Positions 49,837 to 57,247 of a stretch of DNA of 57,247 bases are shown here, piece by piece (within the stretch, counting starts at the first letter, position 1; every line of letters starts with the position of its first letter). Origin of the DNA: Alkalihalobacterium sp048323755 (GTDB taxonomy: Bacteria > Bacillota > Bacilli > Bacillales > Bacillaceae_F); contig NZ_JBLWFS010000026.1 of the NCBI RefSeq assembly GCF_048323755.1, forward strand, positions 1-57,247, in the 5' to 3' direction. Below the pieces are notes generated by a model, which saw only the letters and a list, made by a program, of their open reading frames with translations, was not told the origin of the DNA and did no database searches. The translations under genes and the position numbers were made by a program.

Positions 49837-50547
49837 GTGGAGAAGCGAACGGTTGAAATGAAAAGGTTTTTTAGTGAATTGTCACCTGAAAACCAACGAA
49901 TTCTTTTAGATGTAGGTACGGAAATAACAGCCGATGAAGGTACTGTCTTATTTGTTGAAGGTGATTATCCAGAATTCGTATACTTAGTTCGTTCAGGGCA
50001 AGTTAGCTTAAGTAAGATGACGATTGATGGAAAAGAGTTTTCTGTTCATTTAAAACAAAAAGATGAACTAGTTGGTGAAGTTGGTTTATTCAACGAAATG
50101 GCGATCAGTGTAACGGCTAAAGTTGTTGGAAAGGCTAAATTAGTGCGCTTTGAACGTGAGCAATTAGAAAACTTATTTTGCCAAAATGGTGAAATTGCTA
50201 TGGCTTTCATGAAGTGGTTCACAAGACACACCCAATCGACACAAGCTAAATTCCGAGATCTTTTACTTTGTGGTAAAACAGGAGCTATTTACTCAACATT
50301 AATTCGCTTCTCTAACTCTTATGGGATTGATCATGAAGAGGGAGTAAAAATAAACGTAAATCTAACGAATCAAGATTTGGCTAATTTTATTGGTACATCA
50401 AGAGAAAGTGTAAATCGTATGCTAAATGACTTGAAAAAAGAAGAGGTAATCGAGTTAGACGATGGTTATATCGTCATAAAAAACATCAAATTCTTAAAGG
50501 ATTATTTGCACTGTGGCGATTGTCCCGTAGAAATATGTACAATTTAA
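49837..50547 (+). CDS. fnr: Oxygen-sensing regulator Fnr
   Basis: A 236-aa Crp/Fnr-family activator. The cyclic-nucleotide-fold sensor covers about residues 15-130, the dimer helix about 130-160, and the winged HTH includes LTNQDLANFIGTSRESVNRML. The C terminus CGDCPVEIC has Cys226, Cys229 and Cys234 in the spacing CxxC-x4-C that binds the [4Fe-4S] cluster in B. subtilis Fnr, where an Asp of the dimer helix is the fourth ligand (RDLLL here). With oxygen the cluster is lost and DNA binding stops. Its likely targets are the seven TGTGA-N6-TCACA sites in this window. GGAGTGAAG precedes the start. Confidence 0.95.
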   Translation: MEKRTVEMKRFFSELSPENQRILLDVGTEITADEGTVLFVEGDYPEFVYLVRSGQVSLSKMTIDGKEFSVHLKQKDELVGEVGLFNEMAISVTAKVVGKAKLVRFEREQLENLFCQNGEIAMAFMKWFTRHTQSTQAKFRDLLLCGKTGAIYSTLIRFSNSYGIDHEEGVKINVNLTNQDLANFIGTSRESVNRMLNDLKKEEVIELDDGYIVIKNIKFLKDYLHCGDCPVEICTI

Positions 50548-50620
50548 AAGGGAGGTTGACTTTTGCTTTGCACTCCTCGTTATGAGGTTTGCTTGTGCAA
50601 ATAAAGTCAGCCTCTTTTTA
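50546..50620 (+). terminator. Terminator of fnr
   Basis: AGGTTGACTTT and AAAGTCAGCCT arms with an inner stem TTGCAC/GTGCAA, followed by CTTTTTA. Confidence 0.75.
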
Positions 50621-50709
50621 TAAGAGAGTGAAGCGAAAACGGTCCAAAAGCAACAAAGTATACGAAAACAGCCTTTTATAATTAATTATACTAAAACATT
50701 ATGAAATTG

Positions 50710-50736
50710 AGCGTGTGAAAGTTTCACACGCTTTTT
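50710..50736. terminator. Palindromic hairpin, probable terminator
   Basis: AGCGTGTGAAA and TTTCACACGCT around a single G form a perfect 11-bp stem followed by TTTT. Confidence 0.6.
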
Positions 50737-50831
50737 AGGCACACTTATTAAAGGTTTAAAAGGTTAATTGCAGTCAAGAAGGTAAGCGGGACTTATAATC
50801 ATATAGAAAGATCAAAAGTTTTTTTATGTGC

Positions 50832-51374
50832 TTAGAAAAATTCTCCGGTTGCAGCAATAGACATTTTACTTTGAGAGAATACTTTTTCACCGAAACGTGT
50901 TAATAACGTGATGCTTTTAATTTCGAATGTTTGCCCATCTGCTAGTTCATAATCTACTAGGATCCCGTCTGCTAACTTTTCATTTTCTGAAAAAATCTCA
51001 ACTTTTTGTCCTTCCATAGAGCGATGCTTTGCTTTTAAAATAAATTCTCGCCATTCTTTAAATCGATGGGATATAAAAGCTTGGCTGCCATCTGGCAAAT
51101 ATCCGATAAAGGCTTGTGTATCATCAAGTGTTGACTCAGCGCTATGAAGAAGTAGTTGTTCAATAAGTTCATGAATTTTTTCTAATTCGGCTAAATTCAA
51201 CTCAGGAGGGAAGGAAAGAAACCAACATTTTTCTTTAAGATGATGGACAATTTTCAATTCATGTATGTGGTTAATTTTGCTTTGGAAATGCTCAGTGGAA
51301 TCTCGTAATATTGATCCATTGATCGTGATGGACAAAGGTTCTAAATGTTCATATGAAATCGTAACGGATAACAT
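50832..51374 (-). CDS. Uncharacterised protein between fnr and ywiC (180 aa)
   Basis: I do not recognise this protein. It is 180 aa, soluble, with no signal peptide. It opens MLSVTISYEHLEPLSITING, has a helical middle section (LNLAELEKIHELIEQLLLHS) and then a beta-rich C-terminal part. That part includes IFSENEKLADGILVDYELAD and ends in KMSIAATGEFF. The gene shares with ywiC a gap that carries a perfect Fnr box, so anaerobic control from one or both sides is likely. In B. subtilis the region between fnr and ywiC holds the unrelated ywiD. No terminator precedes it. Confidence 0.7.
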   Translation of the reverse strand: MLSVTISYEHLEPLSITINGSILRDSTEHFQSKINHIHELKIVHHLKEKCWFLSFPPELNLAELEKIHELIEQLLLHSAESTLDDTQAFIGYLPDGSQAFISHRFKEWREFILKAKHRSMEGQKVEIFSENEKLADGILVDYELADGQTFEIKSITLLTRFGEKVFSQSKMSIAATGEFF

Positions 51375-51464
51375 GAAAACATCCTTTCTATCTAAGTGTA
51401 GCCCTAATGTAACAAAATAAGATATGGGTGGCAGTGCAAAAAATCACACAAGCATTTTACTATT

Positions 51465-51480
51465 TGTGATGTTTTTCACA
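51465..51480. promoter_or_regulatory. Fnr box between the 180-aa gene and ywiC
   Basis: TGTGA-TGTTTT-TCACA, perfect, 21 bases before TAAACT (51502-51507) in the ywiC direction. No good -10 is seen at the matching place toward the minus-strand gene. Confidence 0.83.
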
Positions 51481-51546
51481 TCAAATAATATAAGAATAAG
51501 CTAAACTTATTGTAGAAAGGCTGTATAAGTCTTTCCTCCCCCATAA

Positions 51547-51588
51547 CTGGCGCTAATCATTCACAAAATTATGTTTGATAAGCGCCAG
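51547..51588 (+). other. Leader hairpin of ywiC
   Basis: CTGGCGCT and AGCGCCAG, extended inward by AATCA/TGATA, form a GC-rich hairpin in an AT-rich leader about 90 bases before ywiC. CCTCCCCC lies just upstream (51535-51542). Confidence 0.5.
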
Positions 51589-51677
51589 CTATCATTTACT
51601 GTTCATTCTAAGTATGAGCAATATAATCTGGTTTTAGCTAGCTTATTTATTGTAGCGATAGAAAGGCGAGATGATAA

Positions 51678-52394
51678 ATGAAATTATTCATTCCACGAGA
51701 ACATGGTGCATGGGCGATGTTAATTATCCCATATTTATTAGGTGCATTATTTAGCGAAACGAAATGGCTTCATTTGTTTTTCTTCATTGGCATTTTGAGC
51801 TTTTATTTTGCTACTGGACCGCTTCTTTCTTATATTCGAAGGCCGAAATTGGGAAAAGAGGTTCTTCCAGCTCTATTACTCTATATTCTTATAGGTAGTT
51901 TCTTTGTAGTTCCCGTGCTTGTCATATATCCATTTTTAATTTTATTATTTCTAGTAATCAGCCCGTTTTTTGGGTTAAATTTATGGTTTGCAAAGCAAAA
52001 GAAAGAGCGGTTGTTTGTCAATGATGTCGTTGCCATTGTTGGTTTTTCGTTACTTGTACTAGTTGCTTTTTACATCGGTAATGGTGCTATTCCATTACAA
52101 GCATATTTCATCATGTTGTTAAATGTTTGCTTCTTTATTGGTAGCGTTTTTCATGTGAAAACTTTCATTCGTGAACGAGGTAACAAACGTTTTCAAAAGC
52201 TTTCTAACTTCTATCACGGTGGACTCATTATCGTACCGATGTTATTGGGCCTTCCATTCGTGGCATTAGCTTTAGCTGTAAGTTCTCTAAAAACATGGAT
52301 TATGCCGAAGAAACCAGTGAAGCCAATAACATTAGGAATAATTGAAATAGGCAATAGTGTTGCCTTTGTCTTTCTGTTAGTTTTCTTTTTATAG
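51678..52394 (+). CDS. ywiC: YwiC-like membrane protein
   Basis: A 238-aa integral membrane protein with about seven helices. The N terminus FIPREHGAWAMLIIPYLLGAL is the diagnostic YwiC-like motif, followed by FFIGILSFYFATGPLLSYIRR. Family function is unknown, but the gene lies beside fnr and nitrate reductase genes in B. subtilis (narK-fnr-ywiD-ywiC-narA), the same association as here. AAAGGCGAG precedes the ATG. An Fnr box and a leader hairpin lie upstream. Confidence 0.9.
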   Translation: MKLFIPREHGAWAMLIIPYLLGALFSETKWLHLFFFIGILSFYFATGPLLSYIRRPKLGKEVLPALLLYILIGSFFVVPVLVIYPFLILLFLVISPFFGLNLWFAKQKKERLFVNDVVAIVGFSLLVLVAFYIGNGAIPLQAYFIMLLNVCFFIGSVFHVKTFIRERGNKRFQKLSNFYHGGLIIVPMLLGLPFVALALAVSSLKTWIMPKKPVKPITLGIIEIGNSVAFVFLLVFFL

Positions 52395-52414
52395 AATATA
52401 TCCAACAAAAACCA

Positions 52415-52445
52415 TCCACTAAAGGTACCAGGTACCTTTAGTGGA
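52415..52445. repeat. GGTRCCAGGYACC palindrome, copy 4
   Basis: TCCACTAAAGGTACC and its exact complement GGTACCTTTAGTGGA are separated by a single A, 20 bases after the ywiC stop. No T run follows. Confidence 0.85.
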
Positions 52446-52455
52446 CTAAAGTGTC

Positions 52456-52650
52456 TTAGGATAGAACTCTCACTGTTGGTTTGACCTTAGGCATTATTAC
52501 CTTCAATATCCCCTCATTTATAATAAGCTTAACTTCCATTAGATGTAATTTCCAAGGTTTAAGTTGATTAAAATTATGAAAAATGCGGACAAATTGATTG
52601 ATTTTAACAATCTGCTCGTCTAGAATTGAAATGTTGTGTCCTATTTCTAT
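52456..52650 (-). pseudogene. Decayed Hsp20-like gene remnant
   Basis: On the minus strand a 65-codon open stretch without a start or ribosome binding site ends in KLIINEGILKVIMPKVKP plus TVRVLS. This resembles the end of an alpha-crystallin domain (family pattern KNGVLTVTIPK) as in CotM-like small heat-shock proteins. The N-terminal half is missing. Confidence 0.4.
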
Positions 52651-52818
52651 TTAGTCATTCAATAGGACATGATAATTTCACCATAGTAGGGGAAATTAAA
52701 AGGAATAGGGTGTACATATGAATTTTTAAAGGTTTTTTATGTTAATAAAGTAATTGATAAGAAGGAATATTTAATTTCCTCCTAAATTAATAGTGAGAGA
52801 TAAGAGAGGCCATTACTG

Positions 52819-54300
52819 ATGAACACAAAACCGAAATCTACATTAGTTATTTTTGGAGCAACTGGTGATTTAGCAAAAAGAAAGTTATATCCTTCTATTT
52901 TCAACTTATTTAAAGGAAATAAATTATCTGAAGAGTTTGCTGTTGTTGGATTAGGCAGAAGATCGTGGACAGATAATACGCTCCGCGAAACCGTAAGACA
53001 ATCATTGGGAAAGAATGCAAATGAAGAGTTAGTCGAAAAGTTTTGTGAGCATTTTTATTACTTACCATTTGATGTGCAAGAAAAAAATTCATATCACGAA
53101 CTAAATAGTCTACTGAATGAATTAGATACTAAGCATCATATACCAGGTAACCGAATTTTTTATATGGCAATGGCACCTGAATTTTTTGGTACAATAGCGT
53201 CTAACCTAAAATCTGAGGGATTGACAGATACGGATGGATGGACAAGGCTTATTATTGAAAAGCCATTCGGTCATGATTTACCATCTGCACAACAATTAAA
53301 CCGTGAAATACGTGAAGCATTTGCTGAAGACGAAATTTATCGTATTGATCATTACTTAGGGAAAGAGATGGTCCAAAACATTGAGGTAATTCGTTTTGGT
53401 AATGCTATTTTTGAACACTTGTGGAGTAATCGATACATAGAAAATATTCAAATTACATCAAGTGAAACATTAGGGGTAGAAGACCGTGGCGGGTATTATG
53501 AAAAGTCAGGTGCCCTTCGTGATATGGTACAAAACCATATGTTACAAATGGTATCCTTACTTGCAATGGATCCGCCATTACGGTTAACTCCTGAAGAAAT
53601 TCGTAGTGAGAAAATAAAAGTACTTCGTGCACTTCGTCCTATCCCACGAGAGAAAATCAGTGACTATTTCGTTCGTGCACAATATGGACCAGGTGAAATT
53701 GATGGAAATGAAGTAGCAGGCTACCGAAGTGAAAGTAATGTAGACCCTGAATCATATACAGAAACATATGTTGCTGGAAAGTTAGTCATTGATAGTCATA
53801 GATGGGCTGGAGTACCTTTCTATATTCGTACTGGTAAAAGAATGCGTGTTAAATCAACAGAAGTTGTTATTCAATTTAAAGATTTGCCAATGAATCTTTA
53901 TTTAAATAAAGAAGAAAAAGTTCATCCTAATTTGTTGATCATTCATATTCAGCCGGACGAAGGGATTTCATTAGTGTTAAATGGTAAAAAGATGGGGACA
54001 TCTGGTGGAAGTGTACCGGTTCAACTCGATTATTGTAATGATTGTGTGGATACCGGAAATACACCCGAAGCTTATGAACGTCTCATTTATGATTGTATGC
54101 TAGGTGATGCAACGAACTTTGCCCACTGGGATGAAGTAGATTTATCTTGGACGTATATTGATATGATTTCAAAGGCGTGGGAAAGTCGAGAAATTGATAT
54201 TCATACTTATGAAGCAGGGTCCATGGGGCCTAATGCTGCAGATGAATTGTTAGCTAGAGACGGAAACCATTGGTGGTCAACTAACGATATAAATAAATAG
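52819..54300 (+). CDS. zwf: Glucose-6-phosphate 1-dehydrogenase
   Basis: A 493-aa enzyme, first step of the oxidative pentose phosphate pathway, making NADPH. The nucleotide-binding start is VIFGATGDLAKRKLYPSIF, and the catalytic motif RIDHYLGKEMVQN is present. EKPFGHDLPSA and the C-terminal sugar-binding strand are also seen. GAGAGGCC precedes the ATG. The gene for step three, gnd, lies nearby in the opposite direction, with a cyclase-family gene between. Confidence 0.97.
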   Translation: MNTKPKSTLVIFGATGDLAKRKLYPSIFNLFKGNKLSEEFAVVGLGRRSWTDNTLRETVRQSLGKNANEELVEKFCEHFYYLPFDVQEKNSYHELNSLLNELDTKHHIPGNRIFYMAMAPEFFGTIASNLKSEGLTDTDGWTRLIIEKPFGHDLPSAQQLNREIREAFAEDEIYRIDHYLGKEMVQNIEVIRFGNAIFEHLWSNRYIENIQITSSETLGVEDRGGYYEKSGALRDMVQNHMLQMVSLLAMDPPLRLTPEEIRSEKIKVLRALRPIPREKISDYFVRAQYGPGEIDGNEVAGYRSESNVDPESYTETYVAGKLVIDSHRWAGVPFYIRTGKRMRVKSTEVVIQFKDLPMNLYLNKEEKVHPNLLIIHIQPDEGISLVLNGKKMGTSGGSVPVQLDYCNDCVDTGNTPEAYERLIYDCMLGDATNFAHWDEVDLSWTYIDMISKAWESREIDIHTYEAGSMGPNAADELLARDGNHWWSTNDINK

Positions 54301-54317
54301 AAAGAGGTATTTACACA

Positions 54318-54938
54318 ATGAAAGTGATTGATATTAGCGTGCCGATCTATGAGGGTATGCCCGTATATAAAAATAAGCCCGAGAAACAACCGAAATTACG
54401 TACGGAAACGAACGATTATGTAACCGAATCTCGTCTTGATTTAGATGTTCATTCCGGAACTCACGTTGATTCTCCGTTACATATGGTCGTTGATGGAAAA
54501 ACATTTGAAACGATTGAATTAGAAAAATTAGTAGGCCCTTGTAAAGTACTTGATTTAACTCACGTTGAGGATCGTGTTACCTCGGCAGATTTACAAGGTT
54601 TAGATATTGTAGAAAATGACTTTATTTTATTAAAAACAAAAAACTCGTTTGATGAAGATTTTAATTTTGATTTTATTTTCTTAGCTGAAGACGGGGCAAA
54701 ATTCTTAGCGGAAAAAGGAATACGTGGAGTTGGCATTGATACTTTAGGGATTGAACGTAGCCAAGAAGGACACCCAACGCACAAAACACTTTTTGGAAAA
54801 GATATCATTATTATAGAAGGTTTACAATTAAAAGAGGTTGAAGCAAAAGGATATTTAATGGTTGCAGCTCCACTGAAGTTAATTGGCACAGATGCGTCTC
54901 CTGCACGTGTATTATTACTTGATGGTGTAACCGTGTAA
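54318..54938 (+). CDS. Cyclase-family metal hydrolase (kynurenine formamidase-like)
   Basis: A 206-aa protein of the cyclase/arylformamidase family (PF04199). The metal-binding motif is His45, His49, Asp51 and His55 in HSGTHVDSPLH; the second part with GVGIDTLGIERSQEGHPTHK completes the site. KynB enzymes hydrolyse N-formylkynurenine, but no other kynurenine genes are present, so the substrate is open. AAAGAGG precedes the ATG, 18 bases after zwf, implying cotranscription. Confidence 0.9.
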   Translation: MKVIDISVPIYEGMPVYKNKPEKQPKLRTETNDYVTESRLDLDVHSGTHVDSPLHMVVDGKTFETIELEKLVGPCKVLDLTHVEDRVTSADLQGLDIVENDFILLKTKNSFDEDFNFDFIFLAEDGAKFLAEKGIRGVGIDTLGIERSQEGHPTHKTLFGKDIIIIEGLQLKEVEAKGYLMVAAPLKLIGTDASPARVLLLDGVTV

Positions 54939-54954
54939 AAGAAAAAGTATAATC

Positions 54955-54998
54955 TAGAAGCATTATGGGTATAACGGCCCTTATGCTTCTTCTTTTTT
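54955..54998 (+). terminator. Terminator after the cyclase gene
   Basis: AGAAGCATTATGGG and CCCTTATGCTTCT pair, followed by TCTTTTTT. Confidence 0.8.
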
Positions 54999-55005
54999 AA
55001 TTGTA

Positions 55006-55050
55006 AAAAAAGCAGACCTCTCATCAGCAATGAATTGAGGCCTGCTTTTT
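55006..55050. terminator. Terminator of gnd
   Basis: AAAAAGCAGACCTC and GAGGCCTGCTTTTT form a 14-bp stem with one mismatch; on the minus strand it follows gnd by a few bases. Confidence 0.85.
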
Positions 55051-55052
55051 AT

Positions 55053-56465
55053 TTATTTTTCCAGCCAGTTTGTATGGAAAGTTCCTTCTTTATCGATACG
55101 TTGATACGTATGTGCTCCAAAATAATCTCGTTGTGCTTGTAAAAGGTTAGCAGGGAGTCTTTCACTACGGTAGCTATCAAAATAAGATAGTGCTCCAGAT
55201 AATGCTGGCACTGGAATGCCGCTTTGTACTGCCAGTGAAATGATATCTCTTAAAGCCCCTTGATATTGGTCAGAAACTTCTTTGAAATATGGATCTAAAA
55301 GAAGGTTTGATAAGTCCGGGTCACGATCGTATGCTTCCATTATATTTTGTAGGAAACCAGCACGAATAATACAACCATTTCTGAAGACCATCGCAATTTT
55401 ACCGTATTGAAGATCCCAATTGTATTCTTCTGAAGCTGCTTTTAGTTGAGCGAAGCCTTGAGCGTATGAACAAATTTTACTGAAATAAAGAGCCTGTCGA
55501 ATGGACTCAATGATCTCTTCTTTATTTCCTTTAAATTTGGGTTGGCTTGGACCTGATAAAATAGTACTTGCTTTCACCCGTTCCTCTTTCATTGCTGATA
55601 AGAAACGAGCAAATACAGATTCTGTAATAATCGGAAGAGGTACTCCTAAATCTAAAGAACTTTGACTCGTCCATTTTCCAGTTCCTTTTTGACCTGCAGT
55701 ATCTAATATTAAATCAACAATCGCTTCGCCTGTCTCAGGATCTTTTTTCGTAAAAATGTCTGCTGTAATTTCAATGAGGTAACTATCTAGTTCCCCTTTA
55801 TTCCATTCCGCAAAAATCTGATGCAGTTCATCATTCGATAAATTTAAGCCTTCTTTCATTAAGAAATAAGCTTCGCATATTAACTGCATGTCACCATACT
55901 CAATTCCATTATGAACCATCTTAACGTAATGACCTGCACCATCAGGACCAATATAAGTACAACAAGGGTCACCATCTACTTTTGCAGAAATACCTTCTAA
56001 CATCGATTGGACTAAATCATATGCTTCTTTTTGTCCTCCAGGCATAATTGCCGGCCCTTTTAATGCTCCTTCTTCACCACCAGAAACACCTGCACCAATA
56101 AAATGAATACCCTTTTCAGCAAGGTATTGATTACGCCTCATCGTATCAACGAAATATGTATTTCCACCATCGATTAAAATATCTTTTTCAGACAGGTAGG
56201 GTAATAACGACTCGATTGCTTTGTCTGTAACAGCACCAGCTTGAACCATTAATAGTATTTTTCGTGGGACTTCAAGTGATTCTACAAATTCCTCTATACT
56301 ATATGTACCTACAATATTCTTTTCACTATGTTCAGCAGTAATATTCTTTACAGTTTCTGTTGAGATATCATAAATGGAAACAGAGTGTCCTTTACTTTCA
56401 AAGTTTAAAGCCAAACTTTTTCCCATGACGCCTACACCTAAAACACCGATTTGTTGTTTTGACAT
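55053..56465 (-). CDS. gnd: 6-phosphogluconate dehydrogenase, decarboxylating
   Basis: A 470-aa NADP-dependent enzyme that converts 6-phosphogluconate to ribulose 5-phosphate. The Rossmann motif is GVLGVGVMGKSLALNFESKG; the family signature IDGGNTYFVDT, the active-site GAGVSGGEEGALKGPAIMPGG and HNGIEYGDMQ are complete. AAAGGATG precedes the ATG. It is convergent with zwf, with paired terminators between them. Confidence 0.97.
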   Translation of the reverse strand: MSKQQIGVLGVGVMGKSLALNFESKGHSVSIYDISTETVKNITAEHSEKNIVGTYSIEEFVESLEVPRKILLMVQAGAVTDKAIESLLPYLSEKDILIDGGNTYFVDTMRRNQYLAEKGIHFIGAGVSGGEEGALKGPAIMPGGQKEAYDLVQSMLEGISAKVDGDPCCTYIGPDGAGHYVKMVHNGIEYGDMQLICEAYFLMKEGLNLSNDELHQIFAEWNKGELDSYLIEITADIFTKKDPETGEAIVDLILDTAGQKGTGKWTSQSSLDLGVPLPIITESVFARFLSAMKEERVKASTILSGPSQPKFKGNKEEIIESIRQALYFSKICSYAQGFAQLKAASEEYNWDLQYGKIAMVFRNGCIIRAGFLQNIMEAYDRDPDLSNLLLDPYFKEVSDQYQGALRDIISLAVQSGIPVPALSGALSYFDSYRSERLPANLLQAQRDYFGAHTYQRIDKEGTFHTNWLEK

Positions 56466-56870
56466 TAAATTTTACATCCTTTCTATGTTCACTATCATGA
56501 CACTAGCATGACAACATTAAAAATAATACCGAACTATTGTGTTTATGTAAAACGTAACTTCTTATTTAGTGCATTCTTTTTTACCAGAATTAATGAGCTG
56601 TCTTTATTTAAAGTTTTGCTTCATTATTCGCGAAATAAACCAAGTTATATTCTTTTTGCTTATAGTTTGCTAACTGCCACATCTTTTATTACAGATTAGA
56701 CAATATAAATTTCCGGTGATTAATATAGAAGCAAGAAGGTAAATAAAAATGGATAAAATTGGCGTGTTATAAGCTGTTGCTTATAAGTTGAAATTTTGGT
56801 ATATTATTTTCTATCGCCACTGGAGCGATCTATTTGATGCACATGATGATTGCTTTTATCTTATAAAAAA
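56466..56870. other. Gap between gnd and the rRNA promoter region
   Basis: AT-rich, no supported gene. Around 56803-56866 an open stretch reads IATGAIYLMHMMIAFIL, a membrane-helix-like remnant without a start codon. Confidence 0.4.
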
Positions 56871-56874
56871 GTTA

Positions 56875-56903
56875 TTGCGTTAAAGTTGATAATTTGTTAT
56901 GAT
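56875..56903 (+). promoter_or_regulatory. rRNA operon promoter P1
   Basis: TTGCGT and TATGAT separated by 17 bases, about 295 bases before the 16S gene. Confidence 0.55.
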
Positions 56904-56971
56904 ATATTTTGTCGCTTCGTTAAGTCTGAAGTTGATATCAGAAACAAATTAATACTACCAAAAAAAAGTTG

Positions 56972-57000
56972 TTGATTAAATGTTACTAGCATGATAAGAT
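56972..57000 (+). promoter_or_regulatory. rRNA operon promoter P2
   Basis: TTGATT and TAAGAT separated by 17 bases, preceded by an A-rich tract resembling an UP element. The transcribed leader then contains GTTCTTTGAAAACTGAAC (57031-57048), the usual Bacillus rRNA leader with boxA-like sequence. Confidence 0.65.
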
Positions 57001-57120
57001 ATAATTCTTGTCACTAACAACGACAACAAAAAGTTCTTTGAAAACTGAACAAAAAGCCAAGCGAAATAAATGAGATACATGATATCTCGTCAATGTTTTA
57101 AAACGTCACAGTGATGAATA

Positions 57121-57185
57121 AACTTCGATTAAGAACGCAACGTCCTGTTGCAACATCGAAGCCACCACATCCTGTGGAAGTGAGC
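57121..57185 (+). ncRNA. Bacillaceae-1 RNA motif
   Basis: Two hairpins with RTCCT loops follow each other: GCAAC-GTCCT-GTTGC (57137-57151), enclosed by CTTCGAT/ATCGAAG, and CCAC-ATCCT-GTGG (57165-57177). Paired RUCCU terminal loops next to rRNA genes are the described hallmark of the Bacillaceae-1 motif. Function unknown. Confidence 0.75.
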
Positions 57186-57197
57186 TATATCAAACAC

Positions 57198-57247
57198 TTT
57201 TATGGAGAGTTTGATCCTGGCTCAGGACGAACGCTGGCGGCGTGCCT
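57198..57247 (+). rRNA. 16S ribosomal RNA, 5' end (partial)
   Basis: GAGAGTTTGATCCTGGCTCA and GGACGAACGCTGGCGGCGTG are the universal start of 16S rRNA. The gene continues beyond the window. Confidence 0.97.

Noticed and set aside
50710..50736. TGTGAAAGTTTCACA as an eighth Fnr box
   Set aside because: The half-sites are five bases apart, not six, no -10 follows at the usual distance, and the sequence is part of a perfect hairpin with a T run.
56508..56699. A 63-codon frame upstream of the rRNA promoter
   Set aside because: No ribosome binding site, AT-driven composition, no family resemblance.

Overview
The window (about 57 kb, low GC) lies between two ribosomal RNA loci in the same orientation. 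It opens in the last ~108 bases of a 23S rRNA gene and closes in the first ~50 bases of a 16S rRNA gene. Gene content, Bacillus-type tRNAs, strong AGGAGG-like ribosome binding sites, a ykkC guanidine-I riboswitch, a WalR-type box and YwiC/Fnr homologues point to a Bacillaceae member. The density of anaerobic genes (pyruvate formate-lyase, formate dehydrogenase-like enzyme, nitrate and nitrite reductases, Fnr) suggests a facultative or strict anaerobe such as an Anaerobacillus-like alkaliphile; that genus-level guess is inference.

Layout. 1-2030: 23S 3' end, then fifteen complete tRNA genes. No 5S gene follows the 23S; a structured spacer element sits in its place and recurs inside the cluster, and a broken tRNA-Lys 5' half precedes the intact tRNA-Lys. 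2.3-9.3 kb: a protein of almost only Gln/Ala, a CwlO-like cell-wall hydrolase with WalR box, a small monooxygenase pair, an MFS exporter, 3-methyladenine glycosylase, an FRG-domain protein, and a guanidinium exporter pair under a riboswitch. 9.7-14.8 kb: an operon with a class II aldolase, a TRAP transporter and a ketopantoate-reductase-like dehydrogenase.

15.4-30 kb: a molybdenum island. It holds a MOSC protein, moaA, fdhD, an oxalate/formate-type MFS transporter with an elaborate leader, a DUF2294 protein, an FdhF/YdeP-type molybdoenzyme, moaC, moaB, the moeA-mobB-moaE-moaD operon and mobA. Inside it sits an orphan AimR-like (arbitrium-type) receptor.

30-52.4 kb: an anaerobic respiration and fermentation block. 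It holds narK, nirBD, pflBA, an orphan TRAP binding protein, a second moaA, an Mrp-like ATPase, a chemoreceptor, a radical SAM/SPASM protein, a five-gene nitrate-reductase-like module, fnr, an uncharacterised gene and ywiC. Seven TGTGA-N6-TCACA sites precede these units, each 21-22 bp from a -10 box, so Fnr probably switches the whole block on without oxygen. The nitrate reductase is not NarGHJI: a NasC-like cytoplasmic molybdenum subunit is linked with a four-cluster ferredoxin, a Tat-type Rieske protein, a six-helix NarI-like protein carrying a zinc-ribbon tail, and a 64-residue membrane peptide. This is the strongest candidate for an undescribed system.

52.4-57.2 kb: a decayed hsp20-like remnant, zwf, a cyclase-family hydrolase and convergent gnd, then the double promoter, leader and Bacillaceae-1 RNA of the next rRNA operon. 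A dispersed palindrome built on GGTRCCAGGYACC occurs four times after genes. No CRISPR array, insertion sequence or prophage genes were seen.
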